Positions 48,912 through 61,823 are shown, counted from the first letter of the stretch. The stretch: DNA of 64,000 nucleotides from Sycobia sp. Sy_11 (GCA_018907035.1 JACCIC010000014.1:1419001-1483000), one strand, 5' to 3'. A program made the numbers and translations. The notes: generated from the letters alone by a model not told the origin.

Positions 48912-49157
48912 CGTGTTAGAAATTAACGTTGGTTAAAAAGTAATATTGTCGCTTGCGTAATTGAAATTAATAATTAACAGCTAGAAAGCTGTATGTCTAA
49001 ATCTAACGGTGATAAAATAAAATCACCTTCAGATATAGACATACAGCTGTCTAGCTATTTGGATGACTGTTCTTTGTGCAATTTGAAATTTTTATTAATA
49101 ATTTCTAAGTACGTAATTTTCGACATTACTTTTTAATGGGCATTAATTTATAACACG
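48912..49157. mobile_element. mariner-type MITE (foldback, about 246 bp)
   Basis: The outer inverted ends are CGTGTTA-AAATTAA at left and TTAATTTATAACACG at right. Just inside are GGTTAAAAAGTAATATTGTCG-like and CGACATTACTTTTTAAT. A near-perfect central hairpin pairs 48979-49013 with 49022-49057 (AGCTGTATGTCTA and TAGACATACAGCT). The ends resemble cecropia-type mariner termini (GTTGGTGCAAAAGTAAT in human Hsmar1/MADE1). No coding capacity. Subfamily is inference. Confidence 0.65.
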
Positions 49158-49683
49158 ATTTGATAAGGCCTATTATTGATAGTATAAGCGTTGGCAAATC
49201 TACGTTTAAAAAACGATTCCATACGCTTATTGCGATCATTTTTTTCAATACTTTCAATATGATTTACAAAGGTCCATACGTACTTATAATTCTTTTTATA
49301 ATATTCTTATGTAACTCTGCTATATTTATGCATTATACAGCAAAAACATAGACAGAACAATTTCCTATTGAATTTTAGCCAATTCGGTATTGGAAAAAGC
49401 CCGTACAAAATTTTCATTCTCCCATTATTTACGCGATGAAATATATTGCATTAATACGTATGACTACAATATTGAGTCCGCGACTGCGTGCACCTAAGGT
49501 CTCCGGCAATTCTCGCTCGAAAAACGTAAACTACTCAATTGAAGGTGGAGGGGGGGCAACGATTACAATCGAGTCCCGCTTACATAACAATCGTCGCACG
49601 CGCTCGTCTTGCGCGCGCGCGCGTACGCAACAATGACGTCGTCTTCATTTTTTTACCGTCTCCGCCCTCGGCTCGTTCGTCGA

Positions 49684-49705
49684 GGGGTAGGGGTGGGGGA
49701 GGGGG
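49684..49705 (+). promoter_or_regulatory. predicted G-quadruplex 1
   Basis: Four runs of at least four G with loops of 2, 1 and 1 bases, a very favourable quadruplex pattern. Confidence 0.6.
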
Positions 49706-49914
49706 CGGCAAAAAAAAGCAGAAAAGAAGAGTCGTACGCTCCGTCGCGAATCCCCATTATGCGCGCTCACCGATCCGACGACGTCGGATGCCCGAGCGGC
49801 GAGGCGTCGCGCCCGACGAACCCCCGCGCAGACGCGCACAATGGGAGAATACGGAGGTCCCAAGCAGCATCGGCGTGCTCCTCGTGCGCGCGCGCGTCGC
49901 TCGAGCAGTAGCCC

Positions 49915-49939
49915 GGGGCCGGGGGCAGGGGGCAGGGGG
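49915..49939 (+). promoter_or_regulatory. predicted G-quadruplex 2
   Basis: Runs of 4, 5, 5 and 5 G with two-base loops (CC, CA, CA), the second strong quadruplex pattern in 250 bp on the same strand. Confidence 0.6.
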
Positions 49940-50417
49940 CGAGGAGGACGGGAGGCCGAGGGGCAGAGACTCCTTCGCGCAGACGCATTATCGATATTAA
50001 TACGGCGGACGCGGGAAGGTGGAGGCGCAGCGGCAGCGAGCCGGCCTGCTCTATGGGAGGGAAAGGCGGCGGGAGAGGGCCGAGCCGACGCGTAGAAGAA
50101 GGAGGCAAGCAAGCCGTCTTGCTGCAGATTGAAGCGGAGCTCGCGATTTCTTTTATATATATATATATGGTGCGCAACCCTCCCTCGTTCGATGCACCAT
50201 GAGCAGGCTACGGATGCCACTGTGCGCTGTATATGTACATACGCGTCTTAGCTTGAACCCCATTGAATCATAGTAATTATTTCAGCGAGATGCGAACGTT
50301 ATCATTGTGTCTGCGGGCACGCGCGTGTATGCATGCGTAAAAGAATATTTTCAAATGGAAAAATTAGCCAATTATATAAGTAAATTATTGATCTAATTAA
50401 TGAATCATTTTGTCACG

Positions 50418-50450
50418 AATTGCACGAATCACTTGGTGATTCGTGCAATT
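50418..50450. repeat. perfect 15-bp hairpin with TTG loop
   Basis: AATTGCACGAATCAC, TTG, GTGATTCGTGCAATT: a perfect inverted repeat. It may be the core of a tiny palindromic element. No flanking T run marks it as a terminator. Confidence 0.9.
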
Positions 50451-50459
50451 AATAATTAA

Positions 50460-50960
50460 TAATATTAACTGGGGTTTAAAATAACATTCGCGTTAGAAAG
50501 TTCTACGAAAGCTTATATAATTATGTACAACAAGCGTTTTGGTTTTTAATGCCATGGTCAAAGTTATACATTATAAAAAGTATAAATTTTTACGAAACGT
50601 TACTCATACTGTCTAGTGTAATAAGTACGAATTCTGATGATTCAAGTGTTATTTGTATAACCAGTCGATATACTTTTTTTTTACTTTATTTCCAAAAAAA
50701 TCACATACCTCTATAGTAGAGTGTTAATCACTACAATAATTTACATAGTCATATTGTAATCTATTATGTTTTACATTTGAAATTTTATACGGAGTTTAGT
50801 AATATTATTGATATATAATTACATAACATTTCTTGAATTCATAGATTCATTATTATTCTTAAATGTATTGAACTCTATAGATGTTTCAAACAGCAACGGA
50901 ATAATGTCCTTTGTAAAATTGAAATATATACGCAAAGCAACAAAAATAATCGATACAACA
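50460..50960. other. AT-rich stretch, nothing assigned
   Basis: A 104-codon ORF (50808-51122) runs from AT-rich into GC-rich DNA and is unrecognised. Confidence 0.4.
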
Positions 50961-51238
50961 CATTGGCAAACATCACCCCCCCCCCTCGCCGAAGACATCA
51001 CAAAGGCGAAAAGGGAATCTCGCGACGCGAGCCGCTCCTGTTTCGCGTGGATAATTTCACGGGGTGAGGCGAGGGGCGCAGAGGTATTGCCAGAACATCA
51101 ACCTCATACGTTATTACGCTAATGCAATGACCCATCCCTCCCCCTCGCACGCCCCCTTCCTCTATTGTTCAATACATGCATTGCGCTAAGTCCACACTCT
51201 TCAATTTCCCAACCAGCCTTATCGCGAGAGGTAGATTG

Positions 51239-51241
<3 letters not shown>

Positions 51242-51302
<61 letters not shown>
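51242..51302. repeat. (GA)n microsatellite
   Basis: About 30 pure GA units. Confidence 0.97.
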
Positions 51303-51305
<3 letters not shown>

Positions 51306-51519
51306 AAAGAAGGATATGCAGATTGACTGGGGATGGAATCGAGACGGCGAGGCCTAATTAACGAGACAAATGGGACAACTCGGTTGGTGGCGATGATGAG
51401 CCCCTACCCGCTAAAAGTTCTCGTTTGATTCTGGTGTACGGGTATAGCGTTGCCGCATTGTGTAGTTCGCGGATGGTTTGCGGTTCTAGAATTTTAGACT
51501 GTAGAAACGGGAATAATTC

Positions 51520-52730
51520 AGTGTGCCGCCGTCATTAAAGTAGCGGTTGAACTTTTCGAAATTATGCACGTAAATATTAACGTGTACTCTCGTTCGAAAA
51601 GCCAAAAAAAATTTGTCCGTCACGCGCATTTTCTACTTTGAAATTATTATACGAATCTCGTATTATTGACAATTACTACTTGGAACTCGCAACGACTACC
51701 TATGAATTTCTTGTTGTCACGTATTATAAACTTTCTCTGAGTAATAAATTTACTTTACATCGCCCACCATATCCAATTGCCATTTGTCTTAAACAAAATA
51801 CGATATAATAATATAGATATGATTTTTCACGAATAAATAAATTCGCTTCGTAAGGCGATCCTGAAATTAAAGAATAATCCATTAGATACGCTAACATCGA
51901 CACTTGTCCCAGACTATGCTTTATAGGAGCTCTTGAAAAATTCAACACAGAACCTTAACTTATTGATCTGTTACCTTTTCGAATATCTCGCGCACGAAAA
52001 GTCAGAAATTATGAAAGATTTTTCATTCTATATACACTGGACTAAAAGTGATTAGATTAAAACTTTTAATTGCTTTTTTATCGAAGTCTCTTTTAATATG
52101 TTTTCTACTTAGAGGTACTCGTGGTTTACAATATCTAACTTGATATGTCTGATTTAGAAAAAACAAAAAAAAAAAATTTTTTTAATTTAAACTCGTATTT
52201 TACTAAATACATATATAATATTATAATCATTCACACGGACGTGTAAAAATTTATCTATCCGAGAACATGTATTTTTAATCTCGTTAAATTTCAACAATCT
52301 ACATTCTACGCATTACAAAAATGATGTTCGTTTTATTCTGCATTCCACATACTACATAAACGATATTCGAATGACAATAAATATGGTAATAATTTTATTT
52401 CACTGAAAAAATTATACGTGATATTATTATGTATCAGCAATTTCTTTATAAAATTCTTGTACCTATAAGGCCATAAATTTACATAAGGACGCTTGGCTAC
52501 TGTATAAATAAATTCGATGCTAACACCTACGTATAATGCAATCGAATTCCCAGACACCTCGTACGAAGACCAAGAACAAGAGAGAAGCGCGTTACAATGC
52601 TCCGTATAACGATATCGCCGGCGGAAAATAGGAGACTCCACGCTACCACCCCTGCCCTGTATCTCTCTCGCCAGCAAGACCTAATAATTGGGTTGTATGC
52701 TTCGTAGAGATGCGAAGCATCTGCTTCTCC
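51520..52730. other. AT-rich stretch, nothing assigned
   Basis: A 114-codon minus-strand ORF at 52333-52677 is unrecognised. Confidence 0.4.
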
Positions 52731-52738
52731 CCTTAGAA

Positions 52739-52739
52739 T

Positions 52740-52820
<81 letters not shown>
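52739..52820. repeat. (GA)n microsatellite
   Basis: The longest GA array in the window, with one AAAG interruption near its start. Confidence 0.97.
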
Positions 52821-52822
<2 letters not shown>

Positions 52823-53499
52823 ATTTATTATTCAAAGGCTTAACAACAATTGACTACATGTGTCAATGATATATCTTGAAAATTAAAAATGATTATAAAT
52901 ACAGTATAATATTATGGAATGTCAGCAAGAAAAGTATGAAAATAAGTTTAATAGTAATAAATTAAAAGATAAAAAATATCAGATGATGCAAAAATAGAAA
53001 AAGTCAATCGTGGATCTATCAAACAATCAAATAATAATTGTCTACCCGTATCAGCTCGCACGTATAATTTTTCATTTCTTAAATAAATGTATTGACAGAT
53101 TTAACTGTGACGACATAGAATAAATCAATAAATTGGTTGCTGATTCGAGAAATTCGGACTGATCTCTGAGAGAGAAAGGTATCCTATACTGTTCCCATAT
53201 TGGACTTAAACAAAATCGGTTTCCAGACGTACTTTACATAGAGGCATATACTACTGCCACTGTTTGGCCTACTCGTAGAGCACATATCTGGGAGCCTATC
53301 TAAGGAACTGATGCTGCAGATACTATGATAAACATATACCAAAAAAATTGTACAATAATACATAGCCATGAAATAGTTTCCCCCTCGAGTCAGTACGTAC
53401 GTAATTTCATATGCAAGTCAGACATACTCCAAGTCAAAAGATACGATCGTCCCACTTTACACATTTCACATATAGCGATTATATCATAATCGTAATTCA

Positions 53500-53830
53500 G
53501 TAATTCTTACACTACATTTGTTGAACAGTAGGCGAGGCTAGACAGTAATGCTGCCTCGTTAAGCAGCTTTGTGAATAATCTCTGCCAAATGTACTTACCG
53601 CAGCAAGCGTACATTGCATAAAAACTCTTAAAAAGACTTCGCCAAAACTTCACTATAAACATCCATTCAATACCATATAAATTAACAATGTCAAAAAAGA
53701 CATATTCGCATCATCACCAAGGCATATGCTAAGCAGAGTATCGGTTTTAAATTTTGCTTATACTCGTCTACCGCTACAAAGTATATAGCCTTAAATAATC
53801 TACAGCTGGTGAAGCCATGATGGAGCATCG
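53500..53830 (+). pseudogene. possible Copia-type RNase H fragment
   Basis: One plus-strand frame near 53730-53818 reads GFKFCLYSSTATKYIALNN. This parallels the Copia RNase H signature (VALSSTEAEYIAL), with the catalytic Glu positions lost. Upstream, around 53590, a shifted frame gives YLPQQAYIA-KLLKRLR, reminiscent of the HWTAVKRVLRYL segment that precedes it in Copia proteins. Stops and shifts are frequent. No LTRs or other Copia domains were found. Confidence 0.3.
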
Positions 53831-54362
53831 GTCCGTTATGAATTGTATGCTCAAATGATAGATATTACTCTCTTCTCTAAGCTATTGTAAAGAACTTTAC
53901 TTAAAATCTGCAGATTTGGAGTCTATAGATTTATTAATTGTATAATATGAGTTTGACGCTTGTCTGCTGAGTGCGTCACTTACGACGAGATGTAGATATA
54001 AAGAACAAATATATACACAATATATACACAAACACTTGTGACGGTAATGTAAATATATAGAAGAAAAATTAATGCACCGAACCGATCTTGGAGGGTTATT
54101 CATATAGAGCTACTTGTGTAATATGACTTATAATGTCCTCTAAAACTTGATCAAATTGAAAAAGTTATATTCCCCAGAATCAGTAATGCAACGTATAGTA
54201 ATGTAATCTTATTATTGTCAATAAATATTTGGTTATAACTAGAATCGCTCCTGACGCACGAGTAATCACTTTGCGTCCCTCTTCTATGAATCATTAGAGC
54301 TAAGTCAACTCGTAGAATTTAATCCATAGATTTCAAATCTTCAACTAATTCATACAACGTAA

Positions 54363-54515
54363 CTCGTTCGTTATAGACAGTTTCTTGAAAAAGATGCTCT
54401 CGTATCTATCAGAATTCAGTTAGCTCACAGAGTCATGTCCATAACATTAGAACTTCCGGATAATTCAAACCCTGATCCTTCTGCTCAAGTTTATAAAAGA
54501 CTTCCAGAAAAATGA
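54363..54515 (+). pseudogene. 50-codon protein-like ORF, unknown, stop then read-on
   Basis: The frame from 54363 (after TAA) reads RQFLEKDALVSIRIQLAHRV then MSITLELPDNSNPDPSAQ and KRLPEK to TGA at 54513. The same frame continues 11 codons (VLLATEYLKNT) to TAG. Composition is amphipathic helix plus a Pro/Asp/Asn loop, quite unlike background. An acceptor-like TTCGTTATAG lies inside its start. It may be an exon or gene relic. Family not recognised. Confidence 0.25.
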
Positions 54516-54539
54516 GTTCTCTTGGCCACTGAATATTTG

Positions 54540-57500
54540 AAGAATACATAGGAAGTTTTCATTATTTTTTGACATAAGCAACGGCAATTAAAATCGATTC
54601 CAATGCCGATTTGACTCAGGTGATAGCACAACTCGCCGCTACCACTTCAGATCTCCATAATTAGAGGTAGCAGTATTGCCTAAGTGTCCAGTACTTCAGT
54701 GCACCTATGTAAAACCAATCTATCATCTCCAACATAAAAATTATTGTGGATGTAGTAATATATAGGTCTTATATATAGCTCTTAATCTTATATTTATTTT
54801 GGTATGAGGAAATTTTATAAACAAAAATCAGTAGCAATTTATAATTTCAATATCTATAATTATAAATTATATGTAAGCTCTACGAGACATCAACACCATG
54901 CAGCTATTTACAGCCACAGAAGGATTCCTGCTCTAAATAAAGCACCTCGCAAATAATCCCTTTTGATCATCGTTGAAATTAATTGGGCAAACAATGCTCT
55001 CCATTTGCCCCACTCCTTCGCCCCCTGTGTCCTTATACACCTTCTCTCCGGAGAATATCGACTAAGTGGTCGAATGCACGTACGGCATGCACGAGCGCGC
55101 GACGTGCGCCGCACCGCCACGGGCGATTAACGCGGCGCGCGAGCGGTGTGGGGCGCGTTTCCATTTTCGACCGACCGCGGAATATAGACGAAGAGACGCA
55201 CTAATTTATACTCCCTTTCATTCGCGCTTTCCAAGGTATGTGTACAAATATATAGGACTATAAATGAAATTTATTTTCTTTATTCATCATTTCTGCATAG
55301 TCTGAGCCTAGATATACAGAAAATTATATTATAGAAAAGAAATGTTCAGTTTTCTAGCGAAGTAAGAGTACATCTAATGGCTGACGTGAATGTAGCGCCC
55401 GGACACAAAGCAGTATTTACGTTGGGCTTTCTTATAATTGAATTACCCTGGCTGTAAATAAATACTCTTGGAATGAGCTCTTTGCCTCGATTATTATTTT
55501 ATTGTTTTTTACAGGAAAAGTAGCACGCTTTTTCTCCTGCAAAAATTAGACTACCAGCATAATCGACTGGTATCATTTGGGAGCCCAAAAATTATTTTCC
55601 TGATTCAGAGATTTTCCTGCCCAATATTTAATCCTAACTCTCGCTTTTCTAGTAATAATAGCGCCAATGTCACCTAAAATTGAGAAATCTCCAGATTTTC
55701 GAAATCTGGCGGTGCGATGGAGAATGCTGGATTTTTCTGTAAATCTTGTCGGGAATTTAAACTATCTGAATGTCAAAAATTGACCTAACTTTTTAACTAT
55801 CGTGTTCGTGATAACAAAAGGTTATTCAATATTTATACAACTGCACAGTCTGGAATATTTATTCAAGTTCTTTCCGACTCTGAGCTCAGAATCGCCTTAT
55901 CTAACACGGATTCTGAAAAGTACTTGCTGAAAATGAAAGGGTATAAAAATAAGATTTTTTTCAAATAATCGTAATGTTAAATAAGAAACCACATCAACGC
56001 AAAATACTAATTCTTTGGATCTTATGGCATAGTATATTTTTCAAAAACATAGAGCTGGTACTCAGTTGAAACTGAATATAGAGGTTCAGCGGACTTGAAT
56101 GAATTTTTGTGATAGTCCATTAAGAATCTGATAAAAAAAGATAAAATTAAAAATGGAAAAATTACTCAAAAAAGTATTTATAACTTTTTGTTTTACAATT
56201 TGTTTTGGAAGGTTAACTCATTTTTAATAGAAAATAAACTATATTTATCCATTATTTTTTGGTATTTTGGCATCGTTATAGTGATCGCCATGTTCACATT
56301 CAATTTCGGATCTACACCAATTGAATGATTAGGGTCCTTGAACGCGGCATTTACATTATGATGATTGTTATTCCAAAACAAAAATTTGAATAGAAAAAAT
56401 TTGTTCTGACTATCTTGCTTTATTTTGCAAATAATTATTTATAAGTTTGTTAAATATGAACTTTTTAGGGATCATAACGCCAAATGTTAACAGATCATTC
56501 AATTATATATGAACAGTGTTATACTCTTCGTCGTTAATAATTAAGCGCTATTGATGTATATAGTTGGTATATGAATACCTTAGCTAATTCCGAATTTATT
56601 AAATATTCGAAAGAAACCGTTCATTTATAAATATCCAGTTTTAGGTTTCATCATCAAATCATCTTATCAAATCGTCTTATTAACATCAACCTAATTCAAC
56701 ACCTTCTTCGATTTGATCCAGACTATGATAACTATAACTAATGATACGGCTATCGTATCAATAGCGATCGCTTAATCGTTTGCTGCATGATTCTGATAAT
56801 TTTGCCATTCTTTGAATAAATAGAAAAAAGAGAAAACCGTTAACTGATAATATTCAACAAAAATTTCAGTCGGAGCTTCAATAAAAAATTCAAATTTACT
56901 GTTGTATCGGTTAATTTTGTTCAGATTACTTACTATTAAACTTTATAAATTTTTTTTATTGATGGAAATAGTTCCCAATATATGTGAATGCACTTAGCTT
57001 AATCTATGAGTTAAATGAGGATACTGCGGTAAATTATGTTTAGTGTCTATGATTTTTGTCGAAAACTATTAGTTCTAGAACAAAACTGTATAAAAGAAAT
57101 AATAGATTCCTTCTTTATGAATTTCATTATTCAAATTTAATTTCCGCCAAAAACCACTACCAAATTGGTAATCAGCACTTCAAGAAAAATAAGTTTAAAT
57201 ATTTTGAGCAACATTGAATATACCGATATATACCGATCAACTCTAACATTCGAGAAACGTTATAAATTCACTGCTAAAGAATACAATATAAATCATTTTC
57301 TAAAGGCGTGCTTAAAGTTTTTTAAAATTTTTTTATTTTTAGCAAAATCTGAAACTTATTAGAATTTACCCATTTACCCCATATAATTTTTTAATAATAA
57401 ATTTGAAACTAAAATATGGCATGTAATTCTAGTTATTTTGGAAACTATATATATTTTAATTTTGTTACATTAAGAATTTAACTGTTCAGAGATATATACT

Positions 57501-58500
57501 AACATATAATTTGAAATTAAAATTTTTGTAATCTTCATCGGCTTCAACCATAATATAAATTATATTTTCATAAATTATATTTTATATAAATCTATTCATT
57601 TGTGTTAAGAAAAATCAAGTTTTCTTTCATATATGTGGCATTAATTTTCACAAATTGTTGCTTCTGAACTTCACGATAGCTGCAATTGTCTCCATTAATC
57701 AGATAAATGAGATAGGCGAGAAACGTTATATGAAATTGAACGATATAAATGTTTATTAAGTGTGTAGAGGTAAATAATAAAACAAGAGCAGATTTGTAAT
57801 CGCAACAGATTATAATAAATCGTATCTTTACAGAGGCTGATACATTGCGAGAAAAAAAATAGAACAAAAAAATGTTATTTAAGAAATATACAGGCGCTTT
57901 GCAAGTTTCGCACAAAAAATCACGAAGGGATCATAAGCTGCGACTCTTGTGAAAGACGCTTTTAATTTTTATTTATTTAGTTGTTTTTTTTTTTTTATTT
58001 ACAAAGAGAAAATACACAACTCTGAAATATTTTTGTATTTACGACAGGGCAGCTACTGCATTGGCTAAGCAATTTTTACAGTTTTCTTTTTCTTTTTTTT
58101 CTTCTTCCTGTTATAACTTTTTATTTTAACCGGCCGAAGCTATAATAATACGATGTGTAAAGGTGCGCGTACGACGTGTTCGCACATTGGAAATTTTGGC
58201 ACGTGCTGCATGCTTCCATTTTGAATATTTTTGCATTTGATCTTCATCGACAAGTTGTAGAATAGAGCCTTACAATGAGCGAAGTAAAGAAGGAAGGAGC
58301 GACCATCACAAAAAAATATAATTTCTCCGATTAAAAATATATCTATATATGTTTATCTTATTATTATTATTATTATTAATATTATTATTAATATTATTAT
58401 TGTTATTATTATTTTCTTGCTTATGCACTGGAAAAAACTCACTGTAAACGCATGTTGGAATCTGTAAGTATTGTTTCATTGCTGTTATCTTTACACATAT
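54540..58500. other. long AT-rich stretch with a small GC-rich block
   Basis: A GC-rich block at about 55000-55210 is CpG-dense. Otherwise stop-dense AT-rich DNA with an (ATT)n array at 58358-58412. No gene or element recognised. Confidence 0.45.
58358..58412. repeat. (ATT)n imperfect microsatellite
   Basis: ATT units with several single-base interruptions. Confidence 0.9.
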
Positions 58501-58511
58501 CACGGATCTTT

Positions 58512-58575
<64 letters not shown>

Positions 58576-58586
58576 TTTCTCTCTCT
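58512..58586. repeat. (TC)n microsatellite
   Basis: Long TC array with a few interruptions. Confidence 0.96.
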
Positions 58587-58751
58587 AACATTACTTTCTT
58601 TACTGTTATAAACATGTTATAAATGCAAATATTCGTGGAATAAAATTGCCTAGCTTCACATATAGCTGTTCCATAAACACGAATATATCTTTTGTTTTTC
58701 AATTTATCCATATGTTAATTGTGTTAGCTGTATAATAAAAACGACGTAATA

Positions 58752-58796
58752 ATAATATAATATAATATAATATAATATAATATAATATAATATAAT
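58752..58796. repeat. (TATAA)n pentanucleotide array
   Basis: About nine pure TATAA units, the only pentanucleotide SSR noticed in the window. Confidence 0.95.
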
Positions 58797-59092
58797 TATA
58801 ATTACTACAATACTTTTAACGCAATCATTTCACAACTTTATTTACAATCCATATATACCAGATCGTTTTTTTCTGTTATTTGTTTTTTTTTTTTTTAATA
58901 TATTATCCTAAAACAAGCGCCAGTTTTTTGCATCAAGATCAATTAGAGACAGCTTGCGTGCATTTGTTATTTACCGGCTTCGAAGGTACGCTGTCTTTAT
59001 CTGAGCTCGGTGCTAAATATAAAAAAAGAAACCTTCTGTTAACGAAATTAGAAATTAAAACAAGTACTTAAGTACATCGAATATCAACGATT

Positions 59093-59102
<10 letters not shown>

Positions 59103-59152
<50 letters not shown>
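59103..59152. repeat. (TA)n microsatellite
   Basis: Pure TA array after a short CA run. Confidence 0.95.
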
Positions 59153-59159
<7 letters not shown>

Positions 59160-59161
<2 letters not shown>

Positions 59162-60640
59162 TAGTACCATTCTAAGTACTCGGCTATTTTTTGCTTGTGC
59201 TTCGCGACGTCGCTGTAACTTATTATTTTTCAATTTTTTTTTTCGGGACGGACAAAAGGCGTGTATTTGTGTATATATTGTGTATTGAAGTGTAATTTTG
59301 TGACTTTAAATATCGAGTCCGCAGCTTTTAGCCAAACTCCGTCGCGCTTTACAAAACCTTTAATAATATTATTTCAAATTCTTTCCATTTCTTGTTTTTT
59401 TCATATTGCGCATAATGCGAGAATGACGCTTTATATTGCTTCTTAAATGACCAACGATTGTTTTACTTTATTAATTGGATCATTTATGTATAAAAGTAAA
59501 ATTTTTCCGTTTACTCATTTCGCGCTTATTTTCGATAAATGAAGATTTTGTAGGCTGTATCAACTATGCTCAGTTTCTACGTATTGAATAAAAAAAAAGG
59601 GTGACACGAAAAGAAATTCGTGATAAGCTGATGAACGATATCAAGATTATGAAGTGACGTTACGCGAGTCTAAAGAAATACAAAATTGTGCGATCGAGTA
59701 CCTGCAAAACGATACTTTACAAAAAAAGAATTTTTCTTATACTTCGATGAAAAGTTTTCTCTTTGCATTACGTAAGAATTCTATGCCGCGAACTCTGCTT
59801 CTGAATCAATAAATCAGAATAAACCTTGATGCCGTCCAATAATTTACTTTCATAATTTACTTTTCTCTAATATTCCGAATGTGTCAAATACTAAGTACAT
59901 ACATTATCCCCTCCTTGCGTATCCTAGCCGAATAATGGATTTCTGCCTGTATGTCGTACAGTCGCTATACACTATTATGTTCTTTATATACAAAATCAAT
60001 GACTAATAATGTTTTGTAAAAATTGTACAGATATGATGACGGCAAAAAACTCATTGATAAAACATTGAACTTTTCTTCGAGACGTGTATGCATAATGTAC
60101 AACTATTGCTAATAATATAACTTAAATTCGTTACATTTTATGCTTTGTGTTAAACTAAAAAAAAAAAAAGAGAAAAAAATGCGCCTGCTATCTTAAAATA
60201 CCAGAGATCGTATTTCTTTTATTTCCATGCTTATCCTTCACTGACTCTACGGGCAAAATCGAAAAATGTGCTTCGCTAGATACGAACAACACGTTGCCTG
60301 AGAAAACGTTTGAAACAATTACAAGTCGAACTCAAAACATCGAGAATCTCGCTTTTGAACCCATCTCAGCTATCCGCAAGAACTATACGTGAAAATTTTA
60401 TTTTGATATTTGCAGTCATTACCATTTATGGTATATACATGTATTATGTATATATATATATATGAATCTCGAGAAGATTATGTTTAATAATAGACAACAA
60501 TATTGTGATAGGACATCATACTTATCTCTTTCTAAAGTCATCTTCTACTCACTATTATAATGATATCGTGCTGAGCTCTGGACAATTAAGCAATGACGAA
60601 ATTTTTTTAATTTTTCGGAGTATAATTAGTATGCGATGCT
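59160..60640. other. AT-rich stretch, nothing assigned
   Basis: No domain, RNA gene or repeat family recognised. Confidence 0.5.
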
Positions 60641-60652
60641 ATTTATTTTCTA

Positions 60653-61016
60653 ATCAATATTTTCATCGATCTTACAGTTCCATTATTATCACAGTAGCGC
60701 TGTCCTTGTTTACAATCATCCCCCAAGAATCTAAAAATCTGAAATATAAATATTATTATAGCCACAATTGCCCTAAAAGAATAATATTGTTAGCAATCGA
60801 CTATCTGACTGCCCCCTACACCAACTTATCTACCTATATCCCAGTAATATGAGTCCTACAGACTCATAGTCTGCATAATGCTCTTATATATTCGGGCAGC
60901 TACGAAAATAATTTTTAAATTTCAGATACTTAGATTCTTCGGGAGTGATTATAAACAAGGACAATCTGACTGCCATTGTAATAGAACTGTAAGGTCAATA
61001 AAAATATCTATTAGTT
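60653..61016 (-). mobile_element. foldback element of the hammerhead-like-hub family (copy 3)
   Basis: The left arm (about 60653-60770) and right arm (about 60893-61016) are inverted copies at roughly 80% identity, carrying CTGTCCTTGTTTACAATCA and its counterpart. The hub contains ATCTGACTGCCCCCTACACC, aligned with CCGGACTGCCCCCACCACC of copy 1. Where copy 1 has its box, this copy has TATGAGTC-CTACA-GACTCATA, a perfect 8-bp hairpin with different bases. The GAAAC box is lost. Confidence 0.6.
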
Positions 61017-61348
61017 TGCTAAAAAACAGACGACATAAGAAGTTTAAATTTTTAATATTTAGCTACTTATTTTCTTTAGTTTTTTTGTATCTTTTAAAGG
61101 CATATTATAGTACTTGAAACTGGTTCTTTAAATTCTCTTGGAATTTAATTATTTAATATTAAAAGTCTTGAGCTTGTGAAAATGTAACAATTTGCTTATT
61201 TAGTTTTTAAAAAAAAAAATTATTTTTAAATTTTGTTGAGACAAAAATAAAATTTGTACTCCGATATATTTTTCTAAATAGCCTAATGAATTCCGGAGTA
61301 TGTCGACATAACGAAAAAAACGTCTGTTTCGTTTTCCCCATTCTCCAT

Positions 61349-61371
61349 TTTTTTTTTTTTTTTTTTTTTTT
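61349..61371. repeat. poly(T) tract
   Basis: Uninterrupted T run. Confidence 0.9.
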
Positions 61372-61742
61372 GTACAATTGTCAACTCTCCGTGAATTTTA
61401 AGTACTGACCCATTCAGCATATCACAGATCTTGACCGACATACAACAAATATTTTCATCATATTTTATGCGCATCATCTATCGTTTTGTTTCTCTCACTA
61501 AAGCTTTTTTCGAATTCTCTTAATAAGGATAATCGATCCATTTTATCATTTATTATATTTATATTTTTTATCGTATAGCTTTAACTTTATCAGAATTGGT
61601 GCAATAAAAGTTCATCGGTGCGTATAAATTTTGCACATCATGCAAAAAACGACGATAATTGCTCGATTCTTGAGCCTAAATAGACTATTTTAAAGTTTTA
61701 TTGCAGCTTAAGAAGTATCATTTGTATTCTAAATTTGTGACG

Positions 61743-61748
<6 letters not shown>

Positions 61749-61819
<71 letters not shown>
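61749..61819. repeat. (TA)n microsatellite
   Basis: The longest TA array in the window, about 35 units. Confidence 0.97.

Positions 61820-61823
<4 letters not shown>

Larger units (their letters stand above)
49460..50330. other. GC-rich island with G-quadruplex motifs
   Basis: The densest CpG block of the window, open in several frames on both strands without a recognisable protein. It holds G4 motifs at 49684-49705 and 49915-49939. It could be a promoter-proximal region, but no gene start could be identified. Confidence 0.5.

Noticed and set aside
49539..50220. Arg/Ala/Pro-rich ORFs of 100-190 codons on both strands
   Set aside because: Several frames on both strands are open at once in very GC-rich DNA, so stop scarcity explains them.
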